DNA of 64,000 nt from Cryptomeria japonica (GCF_030272615.1 NC_081409.1:24076406-24140405), one strand, 5' to 3'; shown: positions 48,001 to 61,278, numbered from the stretch's first letter. Notes: generated from the letters alone by a model not told the origin. Made by a program: numbers and translations.

Positions 48001-49339
48001 TCATAAACATAAACTAAGACTAATAAAACCTGATTGCTTCAATCTCTGCACTAGCATCATCTGTCATGAATGCATTGACATGCCAATCTTCTTTATCTTG
48101 TTTCCCTCTCTTGTAAACCTCCATCAACCATTCATTTATATCTTCAACTTTATTTCTTGAAGATATGGCCCATGCAACAGGCACACCAGCCTCTTGTTCA
48201 TCAAATACGAGCAAGGAATATAATTGATACTACACATGAATAAACCATTGATAAGTAATTTTTTAGATAAAATAGACCACTAACTAAATTAAGATCCACA
48301 AATACAATTAATATGGTTCTACTTACCCCATATTTGTTTGTTGAAAATGTGGAATCCATTGCAATAATTGAGTTATGTGAATGTTTCACCATCATCTCCC
48401 GCATCCATGGTGTTTGAATGCCTATGATAAATGGAACATTTTCCTCATTGTTTGGTGTTTTATAGTAGAAGAAGTTATCTTTCTCCTCTTCATGCCACAA
48501 ACATACACTTTTTGCATCATCTTCATTTTTTTGTGATCGAAGAGAGCGTACTCTTTTCCATGCATTCAATACATCCTTCCTCAACAAGCATGTGTCCCTC
48601 TTATTCATCAACTTTGTCAAACCACGATCCAAATAGTGTTGTTCACATATTGTGTCAATTGACACACCCATCAACAATAAGGATTCAATATATGATTTGC
48701 ATTCATTTGATAATCTTGGTGCAACACTACTTCTTGGATCACCAGAAGGGTCATCCTTTCCATGACAAAATTCACCATTAGCATCTTGATGGCTAAACTC
48801 ATTATATGTGATGATTGCAACATTTGGTCTACCATACATAACCTTAACATAAAAGTGGGCTTGACAACCCCTTTTTTGAGTAAACCTTCGTATCCTTTGC
48901 ATTTTTTCAAGATTGTTTTCAGGTTTATTTCTTCTATCCTCAAGCCCATAAGCACAATGATAACTGTTTATACATGTACAAAATATATATTAATTGATAT
49001 AATTAATGACAAATATAAAAGGTGATGTGCTTAATTAATTTATTAAATCTAAACAAACCTTAAATACATCTTGGTGGCATGGTCATTAGGTTCTGTCAAA
49101 TTGTACACTTTATGCTTTTTAATTACAAATTGTGTCTCAGTGTCATCCAATAAACCTTCTCCTTGGACAAAGTGAGAGAGTCTCTCAAAAGGGATAGCAG
49201 CACATAAGTCTATATGTCGGTTATTATCATCTCCAATTGGTGTCCATTCAAGGTCTTCACTTGAGAAATTATTTCCCTCGTTGGAGATGTCTTGCACATC
49301 TAGCTTGATAAGTGATTCCCATTTATTCTTTCTACCCAT
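45063..49339 (-). CDS. MULE transposase (MuDR/FAR1-like), about 16 exons
   Basis: The exons read from sequence and phase are 49339-49059, 48963-48327, 48229-48030, 47873-47802, 47722-47538, 47440-46955, 46860-46789, 46706-46641, 46555 to 46132, then repeat exons (45950-46042, 45782-45840, 45582-45674, 45384-45485, 45192-45284) and a last exon 45112-45063 ending HFFG-stop. The first six join in exact phase. Domain order: an N-terminal FAR1-like part; the MULE DDE core, with DSTFSTNKYG (first D), FMTDDASAEIEAIR (second D) and NASIESYHSHIK (E); CIWHVRRAWLKN between them; then a SWIM finger CDCDWAKRGNTCKH (C-X-C-Xn-C-X-H). Family role: cuts and moves the element by its TIRs in the nucleus. One TAA in the small exon 46706-46641 and a frame change in the 46555 exon suggest alternative splicing or early decay after the SWIM domain. 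The start codon at 49339 is the first in frame. Confidence 0.85.
45192..46042 (-). repeat. Tandemly duplicated exon-intron units in the transposase 3' part
   Basis: Five consecutive exons with similar introns follow at a spacing of about 165-200 bp: 46042-45950, 45840-45782, 45674-45582, 45485-45384 and 45284-45192. Three are exactly 93 bp, one is 102 bp and one (59 bp) is diverged. Peptide landmarks are RLPFSIDLNQMLTDEIQA, MLPFSIDLNQTSMTMDAIQ, MVPISVDPEKTTTTIVDAMQ and MQPFSIDLNQMMTIMDTMQ. Each is bounded by AG and GT splice sites, and the 93- and 102-bp exons keep the frame if skipped or repeated. The function of the repeat is unknown. The DLN core recalls EAR-type repression motifs but lacks the full consensus. 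Confidence 0.75.
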
Positions 49340-50253
49340 TCTGGATAATATTAATATGGTTAGTGGCCCTCTAGCTTGTTCAAATATCTAGTAACAACTA
49401 CATTGATACCATTTTATTTGTATCAATATCCTCAACAATATATTTTACTAATACCAAAATCATATGAAAACCATCATATCATTAATAAAATAGAATGCCA
49501 CATCTCATGGTTGAGACACCTAAACCTATATTGGAAATTGGACACCTAAGCTTTAACAAGATAATTTGAATCTAAGAAAACAAAAACATGACCTTTTTAT
49601 TCTATAATAATGATTCTCTTATATTTTAATTTTTTTGAGTACTTACACTATAAAGGAGACAAAATATAATAAGAAAACATACAAAATAAGACATCAAAAT
49701 TTTAAAAAAACTAAACTATTATATCCAGTACAAAATTTTGAACATTTAAAAGAGAAGTTAGTATGCAAAATTTAATCTAGTTTAACGATTGTTGACAAAT
49801 ATTATACAACAAGAAACACACTCTAGACAAATTTACTTGAATTTTGGTGTGCAATATGAGGAAAAATCTTGGTCCACTACGTGTCCTTTGAACTAGTTTT
49901 CAAATGCCTACAAATAATTTAAAAAGTGATTAATTAGTGGTTTGAAATTTGTTCACATTTTCATGCAAACAAATTCTTAAGCATTCATATATATGAAATC
50001 CAAATTTGATTAAATCTTAATTATATCCAAAAATAGAAAAGTGTTATGGAAGTGTGAATATAAGTATGACATTTAGGAAGAGTGAAACATTTTTTGGGTG
50101 TGCAAATATTGAGTTTACTTCGATGATGCTCATCACTATCCAAAAGATAAAATGATGGCTTTGAGCTCTTAACTCAAGTATTAAGACATGGTCAAAATTT
50201 CACAAAATCATGATTTACTATTAAGAAGCTTGACAAAATCTACACATATGTAC
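49340..50253. other. MULE interior upstream of transposase; no gene
   Basis: This is the probable transposase 5' UTR and promoter side: AT-rich, with no clear TATA box singled out. No coding sequence is supported. Confidence 0.4.
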
Positions 50254-50316
50254 ACACATACATATATATACATATACATACATATATGTATGTATATATA
50301 TGTATATATGTATGAA

Positions 50317-50355
<39 letters not shown>

Positions 50356-50430
50356 GTATATATATGTACAGACACACACACACACATATATATATTTGTA
50401 CATACATACATACATACATACATACATACA

Positions 50431-50466
<36 letters not shown>

Positions 50467-50490
50467 TATATATAGCGTGTGTGTGTGTGA
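50254..50490. repeat. Composite microsatellite, copy 1
   Basis: Runs of (CATA)n, (TA)n, (AC)n, a long (CATA)n at 50401-50458 and (GT)n are followed by GATGAAGACCTCAATTTTGTAGAAAA. The same order recurs at 51270-51540. ORFs across it are repeat artefacts. Confidence 0.9.
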
Positions 50491-51267
50491 TGAAGACCTC
50501 AATTTTGTAGAAAAAAGTATAAATTTTTTGTCAGTCAAGGTTGAATTAATTAATGAGAATAGAATGAATCTCTTGAAAATTCATAAAGAGTTGCATGCAA
50601 ATTATACAAATTTTGAAAAATTTATCATGCAATCGATAGACCTTGACCTCTTCTTTAACAATAAACATGGGTTAAAAACTCTAAATGTTATACAAATAAC
50701 TTGGAAGAAAAAGATGGAATTAGATTTAAGTATTTCCCTAGGTGTGAATGAAAGTATACTAGATATGCATATGTACATCAAAGTAGACTTGAAATCATTG
50801 AAAGAGGATCTTTAGAAATTGGATAAATGTGTCTAACCCACAGTGTTTCTTTGAAATTGCTAAGAAGTTGAAGAAGGTTCACCCCACAATTTTCACTAAT
50901 CATGAGACCTTATTGAAAGACTTTTGGGCCAATTTGCATGAAAATTTTGAAGTCAGGAAGAGGTGATATTGTAGATTAATTTCTTATCAATTAAAAGATT
51001 TTAGAATAAGAGATGACATTCCAAAATATTTCTCAAATAATGGAGATATTTTATATATTGTATATAAGGTAAAAAATATAGTTACTAAATAATTAGACCT
51101 TATTAATTCATTTGAAAAGGAAGGAGTGTCATTTAATGATTTTTTTAGAACATACTAGGTATAAGCAACAATACCTAAATAAAACTTAAAATAAAGAGTT
51201 ATCAAACAAGCATAAAGAGAAAGACACAAAGATCCATTGAAGTATCTTTATCTTCTATTCCACAAGA

Positions 51268-51512
<245 letters not shown>

Positions 51513-51549
51513 ATGAAGACCTCTATTGTGTAGAAAATATTAGCCATGG

Positions 51550-52300
51550 AAACTAGTGAATGGGATTTGCAAATAAAACAAGATACATTATTAGTAGAGA
51601 TTGATTTTAGCAAAGCATACAATGGAATGTGCTATAGATTTATTCTTAAGATTCTTTACTAGTTGGGTTTGGACCTAATATTTTTTCACATGCTAAGATA
51701 CTTTTTAATGATTCAAATGCATGAATTGTCATTAATAATTCCTTATTAGAGTAATTCTCATTGTAATGTTCTATTAGAGGGTGTCAATTAGCACCTTTCT
51801 TATATGTTCTTATCACTAATGCACTTATTTTTCTATATGAAAAATACAATCACATGAGCTTGATTAAGGGAATATTCATTCCTAATAATGATGGTGTGCT
51901 TAATTTCCACTTTGGAAATGATTGTATGTTATTCCTACAAAACATCGAAGAAGAGATTTACATTATTCAATCATAGGTTCAAAACTTGCGCATCATAGGA
52001 CTATTTTTTTATGATTAAGTCTAATCCAATGCCATGATGGATCCTTAAAGATTGGATACATAATAAAACATGGGAAAATTACTTGATACATGTGAAATAT
52101 AGTTGGTTTAGGATTTTGTCTTTCAAACATGTAGAATTAGTACATTTCTAATCTTAATTATAGGCAACTAAGTCGAGGAAATAAATTTCCATTCCTTGCT
52201 AGTAAAATTCAAGTCATAAATAAGATTTTATTGGCCTTTAATGTGTACTACTCATTTATGTATATAGATATGATTCTAAAAAAATATGGACAATGATTAA
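51550..52300 (+). pseudogene. Decayed LINE reverse transcriptase fragment inside the MULE
   Basis: Plus-strand traces in several frames recall [16 protein letters not shown] (compare the usual LDFEKAYD), CQLAPFLYVLITNALIF (compare RQGCPLAPYLF) and FHFGNDCMLFLQ (compare the FADD box). Motif order and spacing fit. Frames shift repeatedly and key residues are altered, so it is very old. It is older than the MULE insertion if carried inside, or was acquired by an ancestor of the MULE. Confidence 0.6.
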
Positions 52301-52439
52301 CTTGGGAAATCACACCATGAAATAATGAAAACCAAATTCCATTACTTTATAATTACATAACAAATGATTAACAAGCATTGCACCTACTTGTTAATGAGTG
52401 AGGCCAGAATGTGATTTTGAATGGGGAAGAAACCAGTGG

Positions 52440-52829
52440 CTCACTGTTGTAATTCTGATCAATCCCTTCTGTGCCGCCTGCACAAAAAAAAATGGTATAT
52501 TGGCATTGGTATGTAGAACAAGATTTTTTTTGGGAAAAACGTGGCTAACCTGTACACGCACAGCGGCTGCATGAGAAAGAAGAAGATTATGCGTCACGAT
52601 ATATTGAAAAAACATACACAGCGAAGGCGAAACGTAGAGAAAGAAGATGAGAAAAATCATTTCGACGAGTGTTATATTGCAAGCGGGCAGGAGTTTTGCA
52701 GTTGTTGGATGCATTTAGTTTCAATGGAAGCGAAATTCGGCGCGGAAAGGAGTCCATAGTTGCAGCATTTATGATATTTATCACTTGCAGTTCGGTGCCG
52801 TCAAAACGCAGTGTCAAAACGGAACAATG
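52440..52829 (-). other. CpG-rich patch next to the right TIR, possible captured gene start
   Basis: This stretch is clearly richer in CpG (CGCACAGCGG, GCGTCACGATA, GAAATTCGGCGCGGAAAGG) than the AT-rich interior. A 76-codon minus-strand frame (52817-52587) contains MDSFPRRISLPLKLN, which looks leader-like. MULEs often pick up host gene fragments, so this could be one, or it could be the element's own promoter. No family match is claimed. Confidence 0.35.
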
Positions 52830-53218
52830 TGCAACAGGTTTAAAAAACGATTAAGAAAATGTGAAAGTAATATTAAAAAAAAAAGAGAAAGTGAAAATCG
52901 ATGAAAAATTAACCTATTTCTTTTGCACATATCGGAAGCTGTTAATTTGGGCCGTTAATTTGAAAGGGTTTCTGAGTATACCACAGTCACAACCGTACGA
53001 AACCACAAAACGGAACGACACGCAGGCGGAGGGGGTAAATCCGGAATCCGTAGGAAAAAGAAAAATCCGGACCGGCAGACGTGTGGCGAGCGGTTTGAGG
53101 CGACGTCCTTTCACGGGCACCTTTCACGCAGGCGGGCAGACACGAACGCGGAGGGGCACGGACCGAGGAAGCACGGCTATCCAGGCGGTGCAAATTTTCC
53201 CCTGGATAGCCAGTGCCG
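52830..53218 (-). repeat. Right TIR of the MULE
   Basis: It is the inverted copy of 42678-43052. It has the same inner palindrome (53175-53185 with 53201-53211). Unlike the left copy it has GTTAATTTG twice (52941-52949 and 52954-52962), a 13-bp tandem duplication. Confidence 0.95.
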
Positions 53219-53226
53219 GCGCGCTC

Positions 53227-53661
53227 CCCCCCTCCTGATGCGATTGGTGCATGATGTGGGTTTTTAAATAACCTACAGAGTACGGCGTGCCACCCATGGT
53301 GGGTGCCCCTTCTGCCTTTCCCATGCACGACCACTTTAGTGGTTTGCATTTATTTAAACTAGATTCCCTGCCCCACATACATGGTAGTCAAGGGGGTCAA
53401 AACCTACGCCCTACCCCACCACAGTACGTGCTCATCCATGAATGCATTCCCCGCCCCCCACCCCTCGCAATTTAAAAAAAAATAAAAATTCGATGCACAT
53501 TTGGAATTTTGTTATTTAAGATGGGGGAACTTATATCTCTATGTATGTATGTATGCTGTCTTTTCATAAGTTTAATATGCAATAAACAATTGATTGATTC
53601 ATAATTCAATATTTATTAAGTATTTGACTGATCATTTATAATCATTACAATAGTAGTCATG

Positions 53662-53699
<38 letters not shown>

Positions 53700-56506
53700 A
53701 AACTTATAGCCACAACTATAGGTGTTTTCACTCTATGCAGGGATGTACACATTTTACTCTTATGAAAGGTATGTTCATTCGACGAGTTGACCTTATAATT
53801 CAAGGCCTTGCGTAATGACTCGATGCTACTCTGGCATTAGGGTTCTTTGATTACTTAACCAAAAACTATTGTTCAAAATACTTACTTGCTCCATAAATAG
53901 TTCAGTGTTCATAAAGACTCCAGATGACATCTACACAATTTCCATTTGTCTATAATCCTCTCCCAGATGATACTCTCCCTATTTCTTCAGAGATGATGTC
54001 ACAACGACCCCTTCTCCTAGTTAACACTTGGTCAATGCAATGCATGTAGTTAGACCATATTCAACATTTGGGTTAGATAAGCATAAAATCTCATCATACA
54101 TAATCAGATATACATTCTATAATCATTTCCATATTATTCTATTGCAAACTTTAAAAACATAATTGATTGTAAAATGACATCACATCTTGTCATAAGAAAT
54201 ATTCATAGTAAATTTACTAACCATTTCAAAAATAGTTTAAAGTAAACATTCCAAAATTGCAAAGAGGTTCTAGGTGAAATTTGGGGATGTGACAACTGAC
54301 CTCATGTACAACACAAATGTATGCAAAACTAGACTAAAATTTTCTCAAATTGACCTTCCATGCCTCTTCGACGTATCCATTACATACCAAGATACAATTG
54401 CTAGTATTTAATTATGTAGCAATTTAATTATATAAAAGATGTAACTCCGATAATTTGTTCTTCATTATTGTGTATGTGAGAGAAATTGAGTTAGTTCTTC
54501 GTCTTGGCCTGATTTGGCAAGGATGATACTTCAAGATTGTATTATTCACTAGCAGTGTTGACTGAAAGATCATGGCATTCTACCTTTGCTCCTGTGGTGG
54601 CCAATGGGCGATGCACACAACAATGGTGTTGCCAAACTCGTTGGCCAGTGGCTGTGTTGGGCATGTTTGTCGATTCCTCTGTAGATTGCCTTGTTGATGG
54701 CCCGTCCCCTAGTTGAGGCTATTTCAAATGCCACACTCTGCATGGGCGTTTAAACTAAAAGATGGTATGGAGTGAGTATGTATCTTGGGCTGGTCGATGG
54801 AAGGATGAACAGAAGATGAAATACTCTTTGGAGAACCTAATCTGCATGCTATAAGGATGGGCGCGTGGTTTTGTGTCTGGGCTTGGAACTACATCTATTC
54901 TGTACTTGGTTTTCTTTGACAAATACAGAATGATCATATTCGTGATGAAGGGGATCTCTGTCTTCCCGGATGTATGGAATTTAGGGATCAAAATACATTC
55001 TCTGCCTGTACTGGTAACAATGGGGTGGGGACAGTAAGGTCATGTCTATGCAGCTGATAAAACGGCTCTTCTATGCATTATCAAAACACTTTTATGCATT
55101 ATCAAGAGGCTAATTTTGTCGGCTGCATAGCCAATGCAGGAACAGTAATTAGGGATGGTGTATATTTAGTATCAAGCCCTGTAATGTTTTTCCTTGTGAT
55201 GAATAAAATGGGAGGTGCCTCCTTGGCAAAGCTTTTCCAAACATGACAAAATTTGGGAAATTATGAGATTGAACAAACCAATGTTGTATGTATGTACATA
55301 CGTATGTAGTTAAGTATGTATGTGTGTATATGTGTATATGTACACACATCTATATAAGAGATGTAGTTCAACGTGATTTGAATTTTGTCATTTTTCAATT
55401 TTCAAATCATGCGTGTAGTTAATTGTGACTTATTTTCTTTCATTCTTTTGTTTTAATTTGTTTTTCATTTCAATAATATAAATATTGTTAGTTTGTTCAA
55501 TCTCATAGTTAGCCAAATTCTATCTTTTTTCAATTTTAAATTCATATAAGAGATGTAGTTAATGTTTGAATTTGCACTTCATTTTAGTCATTCATTTTTT
55601 AACATTTGTTCATCATTTTAGTCATATAGATATTGTTGGTTTGTTTAAGTTAGCCAAATTATGTATTCTTTAACCTATTGACAAGCATAGTTATCATGGT
55701 TATCTTCTTCTAAATAAATAGTTTGATTTATGTGCCAAATAAGATTATCATATCCATTTATTGGTTATGTCATTTTAAATTTACTATCCAAATAGAAAGG
55801 AATATGTCATGTGTGCACGTCCAATTGGTCAAGTGTGTTCAATAGTTGCTCAATCAGATGTTAGGTCGATCCCTCATTTTTAGTCATATCAATACACATA
55901 TAGTGTTCGAGGTTAGATAGGCTTTGTATATGTACTTAATAGTCTACATGCCTATACTATTGAAATTGATATACATATATCATAATCACTATGTATGGAA
56001 CAATAAATTGCCCGAGAAGTGCAAATTAATAAAATGCATATCATTTTCTCTCATATCCAGTCTTCTGTACAAGATATTGTACACACTTTGAATATATTCT
56101 ACTAGCAATATTTGTGGGGTCACATCCTTAAACAATAGCTATCTTGCATTCAAAATTTGGACAACATTTTCCTCCTATAAATACGACTAAATGTCGCCAT
56201 CTCTAATCTTCTTGTACATGACATGTATTCAAAAGATTGTGAATTTTATTTTTTAATCACTACTTCTTATCTTATTGTTCTATTTATGTAGGGATTGTGT
56301 ACAAATTTGTTTGGTTCTCAGACTGTGAAGTCAAATAAATGAATATTTGTTTAGATATATTATTTTGTTTAACCCAATGCATGAGTACTAATTCATGATC
56401 TTGATACACATACGTCCTTGCAGATTATCAAACTATTTCCCTTTACTTTTTCCAATTACTATTCCCCTTTATGTAATCATGAGATGAAACCACCACATTG
56501 AATCTA

Positions 56507-56540
<34 letters not shown>

Positions 56541-57299
56541 AATATATTTACATATGCATATTAATACATGTACATATATATATACATGTACATTTGTAGA
56601 TGGTAACACATACTTTTTTAAGAACGCCCCACAAAACAGTAGAATCTTTGAGTTACAAAATACAGGGTAGATGGTAACACATGAGATAACACAACATTTA
56701 TATAGGAAACTATGAATGATGTATCTAAATGGTTGTTAACTAAGAACAACTAGACATATATCGAAATTCTTTTTGATAAAGATTACAATCTTAATTGTTA
56801 CAAATACTATGCACAACTTTATTGATACTGCACCCACACTAAAATAAAATATGTTCTTGTATCCCACTAATGATAAATAAGAGGCCTTCAATTTTTAAAA
56901 CTATTATAGACTTCACTTTTCTAACCTAGCCAAAAGTTATAGAGGTTATTATTCTCATAAATCTCAAAACCTTGCAATAGTTCCAACCTAGAATACCTAG
57001 TTTGAAACAAATTCCTACCTTGGATTGTAAGTGTCCTCGAGATTTGAAATTAATTTGATACAAATTAAAATAATAGCCAAGAAAATCTCCATGCAATGTA
57101 TAACCCTCATATAAGGAGAAATGCAAAGAAAGGGATTGAATACACAAACACACACACACATGCATCTTAAAAATTAAAAGAAGACATAATTTGGATAATT
57201 GTAAGACTTGAAGAAACCAATAATATTTATATGATTGATATGAAGAACAAATTAAAAAAAAAAGAGACCAAAGAAAAAAAGTCAAAGTTAATTACATGT

Positions 57300-57351
<52 letters not shown>

Positions 57352-58439
57352 GGAGCCCATAGTGGAGCACTCGACCTTTGAAGGTCCACATGAACCAAAA
57401 ATTACAGAAAAAGATAGCCATGTCACAATTTGAGTGGTCAACCCAAAAAAAATCATTGACTCAAAGTGGATGTAAAGTGCCATGTGTAGGCCTCTCTCTT
57501 AATCTACGCCTAATTCTAAATGCCTAAGCCTTGTAGATGATGCAAATATTGTCGCCAATGTTGTGTACATGTCTATATGTTCTATATGATGTTAATGTTC
57601 TACAATGTGTGTTGTAAATGCCTATCAATTATATAGCACGTGAATATTGTTTTCTAATTACCTATCTCTTCTACATGACACAAATATTTTAATGTAAATT
57701 AATATCTATTGTCTAGTTAGTTGATATCTATTGTAAGTTGTCTATAGTAATATATTGTATAAGATGTAAATGTTTTACCCAGTATGAACATGTAAGTGCA
57801 TAACCAATGGGGTTTAAAGTTATATTGTTTATTCATGTGAATGTTTATATGTTGTATACAATGTAAATGATCTATCTAATTGATATGTGGGAAAAGGAGT
57901 CTAGCCTAGGAATGTAAACTAAGATCTCAAATTTGCATTACATATTATTGAAATCATAAATAGGTTCAACTATAGTCCTAATAAAAGAGTTGAACATTTG
58001 GATTTATGTTCCTTTGTTGCAATGTATTCAAGATTGTGAATTGCGTATAAATGATCTAGGTTAAATGGGAAAAACTAGTTGTGTTGTATAGGGGATTACT
58101 AAAGTCAAACCTCGTGTTGGTGTTCACACCTCCACTACAATAATATTTGATGAAATGGAGAGGTTATCCTCAAAAGGGACAAAGGTTGAAACCCTAATGG
58201 AAATGCTTGAATTGACAAATGTTACCTTAGGTATGAAACCCTTGGCTTGAAGTCTCAAATAAGTATTTATATTTTTTGAGTGGTGTCAATGCATGCCTTC
58301 ATTATGGAGGAACACATTAAACTTGATCATAATTATTGAACCTTGAATACTTGACTAATTGATTGTAGGTATGTTCTCAATTGACTTGAATATGCTTTGA
58401 TTGAATGCTTAATTATTATGCTTATGGGGGTGGTACTAG
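53227..58439. other. No gene seen; AT-rich with microsatellites
   Basis: Contents recognised are a (TA)n run at 53665-53695, a (TG)n then (TATG)n run at 56508-56540, a 46-bp (CA)n run at 57302-57348, and a copy of the GGGG-ATAGTG dispersed repeat at about 57345-57440. Short ORFs carry no family signature. No exon or LTR end is identified. Confidence 0.5.
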
Positions 58440-59565
58440 CACAACCAAGATGCAACAAAGATCATCCAATTGTCGTTGCCAATTAAAAGCTCTCCCAAGC
58501 AGAGAGAAATTATTTAAAATACAAAAATAAGCTCTAGAAATAATTTATGCTTTACACAAATTCTACCACTATTCATTGTCTACACCATTTACTTTTTACA
58601 TAGATCATAAACCCTTGAAATTTATATCAAACAAATAAATCATCCAAAGGAGGATATATAGATGGCTATTGTTATTACGAGAGTTCAATTTCTATAATGG
58701 TAAAACCCAAAAAGAATAATCAAGGTCTAAATTATTTATCTATAATTGACACAGAGGAATAGCCAAAGGAATATGAAGAAGATCTTTTTGGTGCAACTTA
58801 ATTCATGATAACTGAGGTACCAGAAGAGCTACACAATGTGGCAACACTACTATCTACAGGTGAATATCCAAGTAATATGTTAGCGCATGACAAACAATCA
58901 CTATTGTGGAAATCACTCCCATTTACATTGATAGAGTGAACTTTATACAAAAAAGGTAAGGATGATATTCTTCAATGAGTAGTATATGAACATGAAGGGA
59001 ATGATGTATTAATGGAAGCACATAAAGGGACAGTAGGAGGACATAACTCCATAAAAGCCAGTAAGATATTTTAGCTAGATGGACTTTGGTAGCCTACATT
59101 ACACAAGGATGTGAAACAATATAACAAAAATTGTGATATTTGTCAAAGGATTGAGATACCCACCACAAGGGTGAAATGCCTCTACAACTGGTGCTAGCCT
59201 AGATACTATTTGAAAAATGGGCAATTGATTTCATTAGACCCATTGATCATTCGACAAAGCTATCTAAGGCTATATTTATCATTGGCAATGTAAACTACCA
59301 AACAAAATGGATTGAGGAAGAACTAACTCAAGACTATTCCACAAACTGACACAAAGTCCCTTCATCATAATATTATTGATCACAAGATTTGTATTCCAAT
59401 TAAGTATCACCAATGATCAAGGGAAACATTTTGTGAACAATCTTATCAAAGGATTACTCATAAATTTTATGAAAACCCATAACCAGATCACACCATATCA
59501 CCCACAAGTCAATAGAAAAAGTGAGACACAAAATAAAATTATAGGCACGACTCAAAACAAATTGG
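58440..59565 (+). mobile_element. Ty3/gypsy pol fossil (RNase H end and integrase)
   Basis: Broken plus-strand traces include an integrase zinc-finger-like block (EAHKGTVGGHNSIKAS, then YNKNCDICQR: H-H-C-C) at about 59010-59145 and an integrase core trace (NDQGKHFVNNLIKGL, then ITPYHPQVNRKSE) at about 59405-59525. It stops abruptly at 59565 where the LTR begins, which suggests the later element inserted into it. Many breaks; old. Confidence 0.75.
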
Positions 59566-60434
59566 TGTGATACAAATAAAGTAGACTTGGATATCCAGAT
59601 ACTAGTAGTAGGGTGAATTCACAAAGCTGCTTCCCACTTTTGCCAACGAAGGAATTTGACGAAAGTGGGTGTATATGGTGAAAATGGATAACAACAATAA
59701 CAATATTGAAAGGCTAAATGAATTCAACCACAAAACCCTAGCCTAACAACAACAAAGATCCACCATAACATATGAAGATTACCTAAGACAATGCAAATCA
59801 AATGAAATCACAAAGATTATACCATCACATGTCCAATAGGGTTTTGATCTCCATTCTTCCTATCTCCATTGATCTTGCTTGATATATTTGCTCTCAGATT
59901 TTATGTGCACAAGAGCTCAACAAAGAACGGAATGTGGTTGCAAGTAAGATCGTAGTGTAGCCAAGTCTTCAAGATTGTCGATTAGGGTTTGATAATGAAG
60001 AAGGCATCTCCTTAAATAGAAGACACCATAAGAAATGGAGGGATAAGATTGAGAGGTGTAAAAAAGGAGGTCGGCTAGGATTAGAGGGTAGGTAGAGGAA
60101 ATAATAAAATAATGAAAGAGGTAGGTAGTCTAGGAATTAAGAGATGAATGACATGTGTCATGTGTAGAAAAGGATAATGAATTAATTAAATAAACAAAGA
60201 TTTATTTAATTAATAGAAGTAGGATAATTAAATAAATAAGATATTTATTTAATTTAGGAAAATGATAATTTAAATAAATAAATGTATTTATTTAAATGAG
60301 AAATAAGGCTAGAAGAGGATAAATGAATTAATTAAATAAATAAAGATTTATTTAATTAATAGAAGAATTAGGCTTAGATAATTAAATAAATAAAATATTT
60401 ATTTAATTAGACATGACAATTTTGGGTGTCTACA
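59566..60434 (-). mobile_element. 3' LTR of a minus-strand Ty3/gypsy element (Tat-like, fossil)
   Basis: On the minus strand the LTR starts TGTAGACACCC at 60434 and ends GTATCACA at 59566, about 869 bp. A purine tract (CAAAGAGGGGCAAAA) lies directly upstream in that orientation, which marks this as the 3' LTR and places the element body to the right. AATTAAATAAAT-type palindromes at 60180-60420 resemble those in the LTR at 25651-29172. Its other LTR is beyond the window. Confidence 0.75.
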
Positions 60435-60449
60435 TTTTGCCCCTCTTTG
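60435..60449 (-). promoter_or_regulatory. Polypurine tract of the minus-strand element
   Basis: Minus-strand CAAAGAGGGGCAAAA abuts the LTR start. It is the expected plus-strand DNA primer for reverse transcription. Confidence 0.75.
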
Positions 60450-60949
60450 AGACAATGCGGCTTGTCGTGTTGTTTCAAAGAAGATAATATGAACTGATAC
60501 AGAGTTGCCCCAAGATGGTAATGATATGCCCCCTTGAGAGATTGGATGAAAATATCTGAAAAGATCGCAGACAATCTCTCGATAAGAAAGACGGGATAGA
60601 ATGGATTGACTGGATAAAGTGACAGAGTCACGGGATAATGAAGACTGACTCGGGAAACGAGGGCTAGGGCAGTCTACAAGATAGACCACGAGGGAAAATA
60701 CATCCTCATTGTCATCTACACCTTCACGAGATCAAAGTGCAGAGCGAGAAAAGAACAGGAGCAGTCAACAGCGATGGCTTTCGTGCATAGATTCGACCGT
60801 GTTCGTCGATTTCAGAGGCCAGCAGAGGCAGGAGAGCCGGTAAGTACCACCAAACCTCCTTGTACTTTGACGCATTCAATTTTGTCATTAATGCATGTCG
60901 AATAGAGCAATAAATGCGCTTAGAAGTAGAGTTAAAAAATGTCAAAAAC

Positions 60950-61255
60950 CGTTGAAACACGTCTGTGTCGGTGCCAGGCGCGTCTGTGTCCGCCAGGTGC
61001 GTCTGTGTAGGTGCCAGGCGCGTCTGTGTCTGGAACCGCGTTTGCATCGGATGCGGGTGCGTTTATGTCATTTAGGGGCGTCTGCGTCGCCAAGTCGCGT
61101 TTATGCACGGTATAAGCACGTTTGTGTTATATAGGCGCGTCTGTGTTGTACAGGCGTGTCTATGCAGTCTACAGGCGCGTCTATGCAGTCTACAGGCGCG
61201 TCTATGCAGTCTATAGGCGCGTTTGTGTTAGTCAAGCGCGTTTGCGTTGAAAAAT
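60950..61255. repeat. CpG-rich minisatellite, GCGCGTCTGTGT core, about 16 copies
   Basis: A 12-bp core (GCGCGTCTGTGT and variants such as GCGCGTTTGCGT, GCGCGTCTATGC) recurs about every 19-20 bp. The last part has three near-identical copies of TCTACAGGCGCGTCTATGCAG-type sequence at about 61150-61215. Tandem repeats in this place (between coding part and 3' LTR) are known for Tat-lineage elements. The many intact CpGs stand out from the CpG-poor surroundings. Confidence 0.85.
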
Positions 61256-61278
61256 GCAAGTTTTGGTCTTCTAGGTCA

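Noticed and set aside
50188-50815. ORFs of alternating Tyr/Ile/His residues on both strands
   Set aside because: They are translations of CATA and TA microsatellites.
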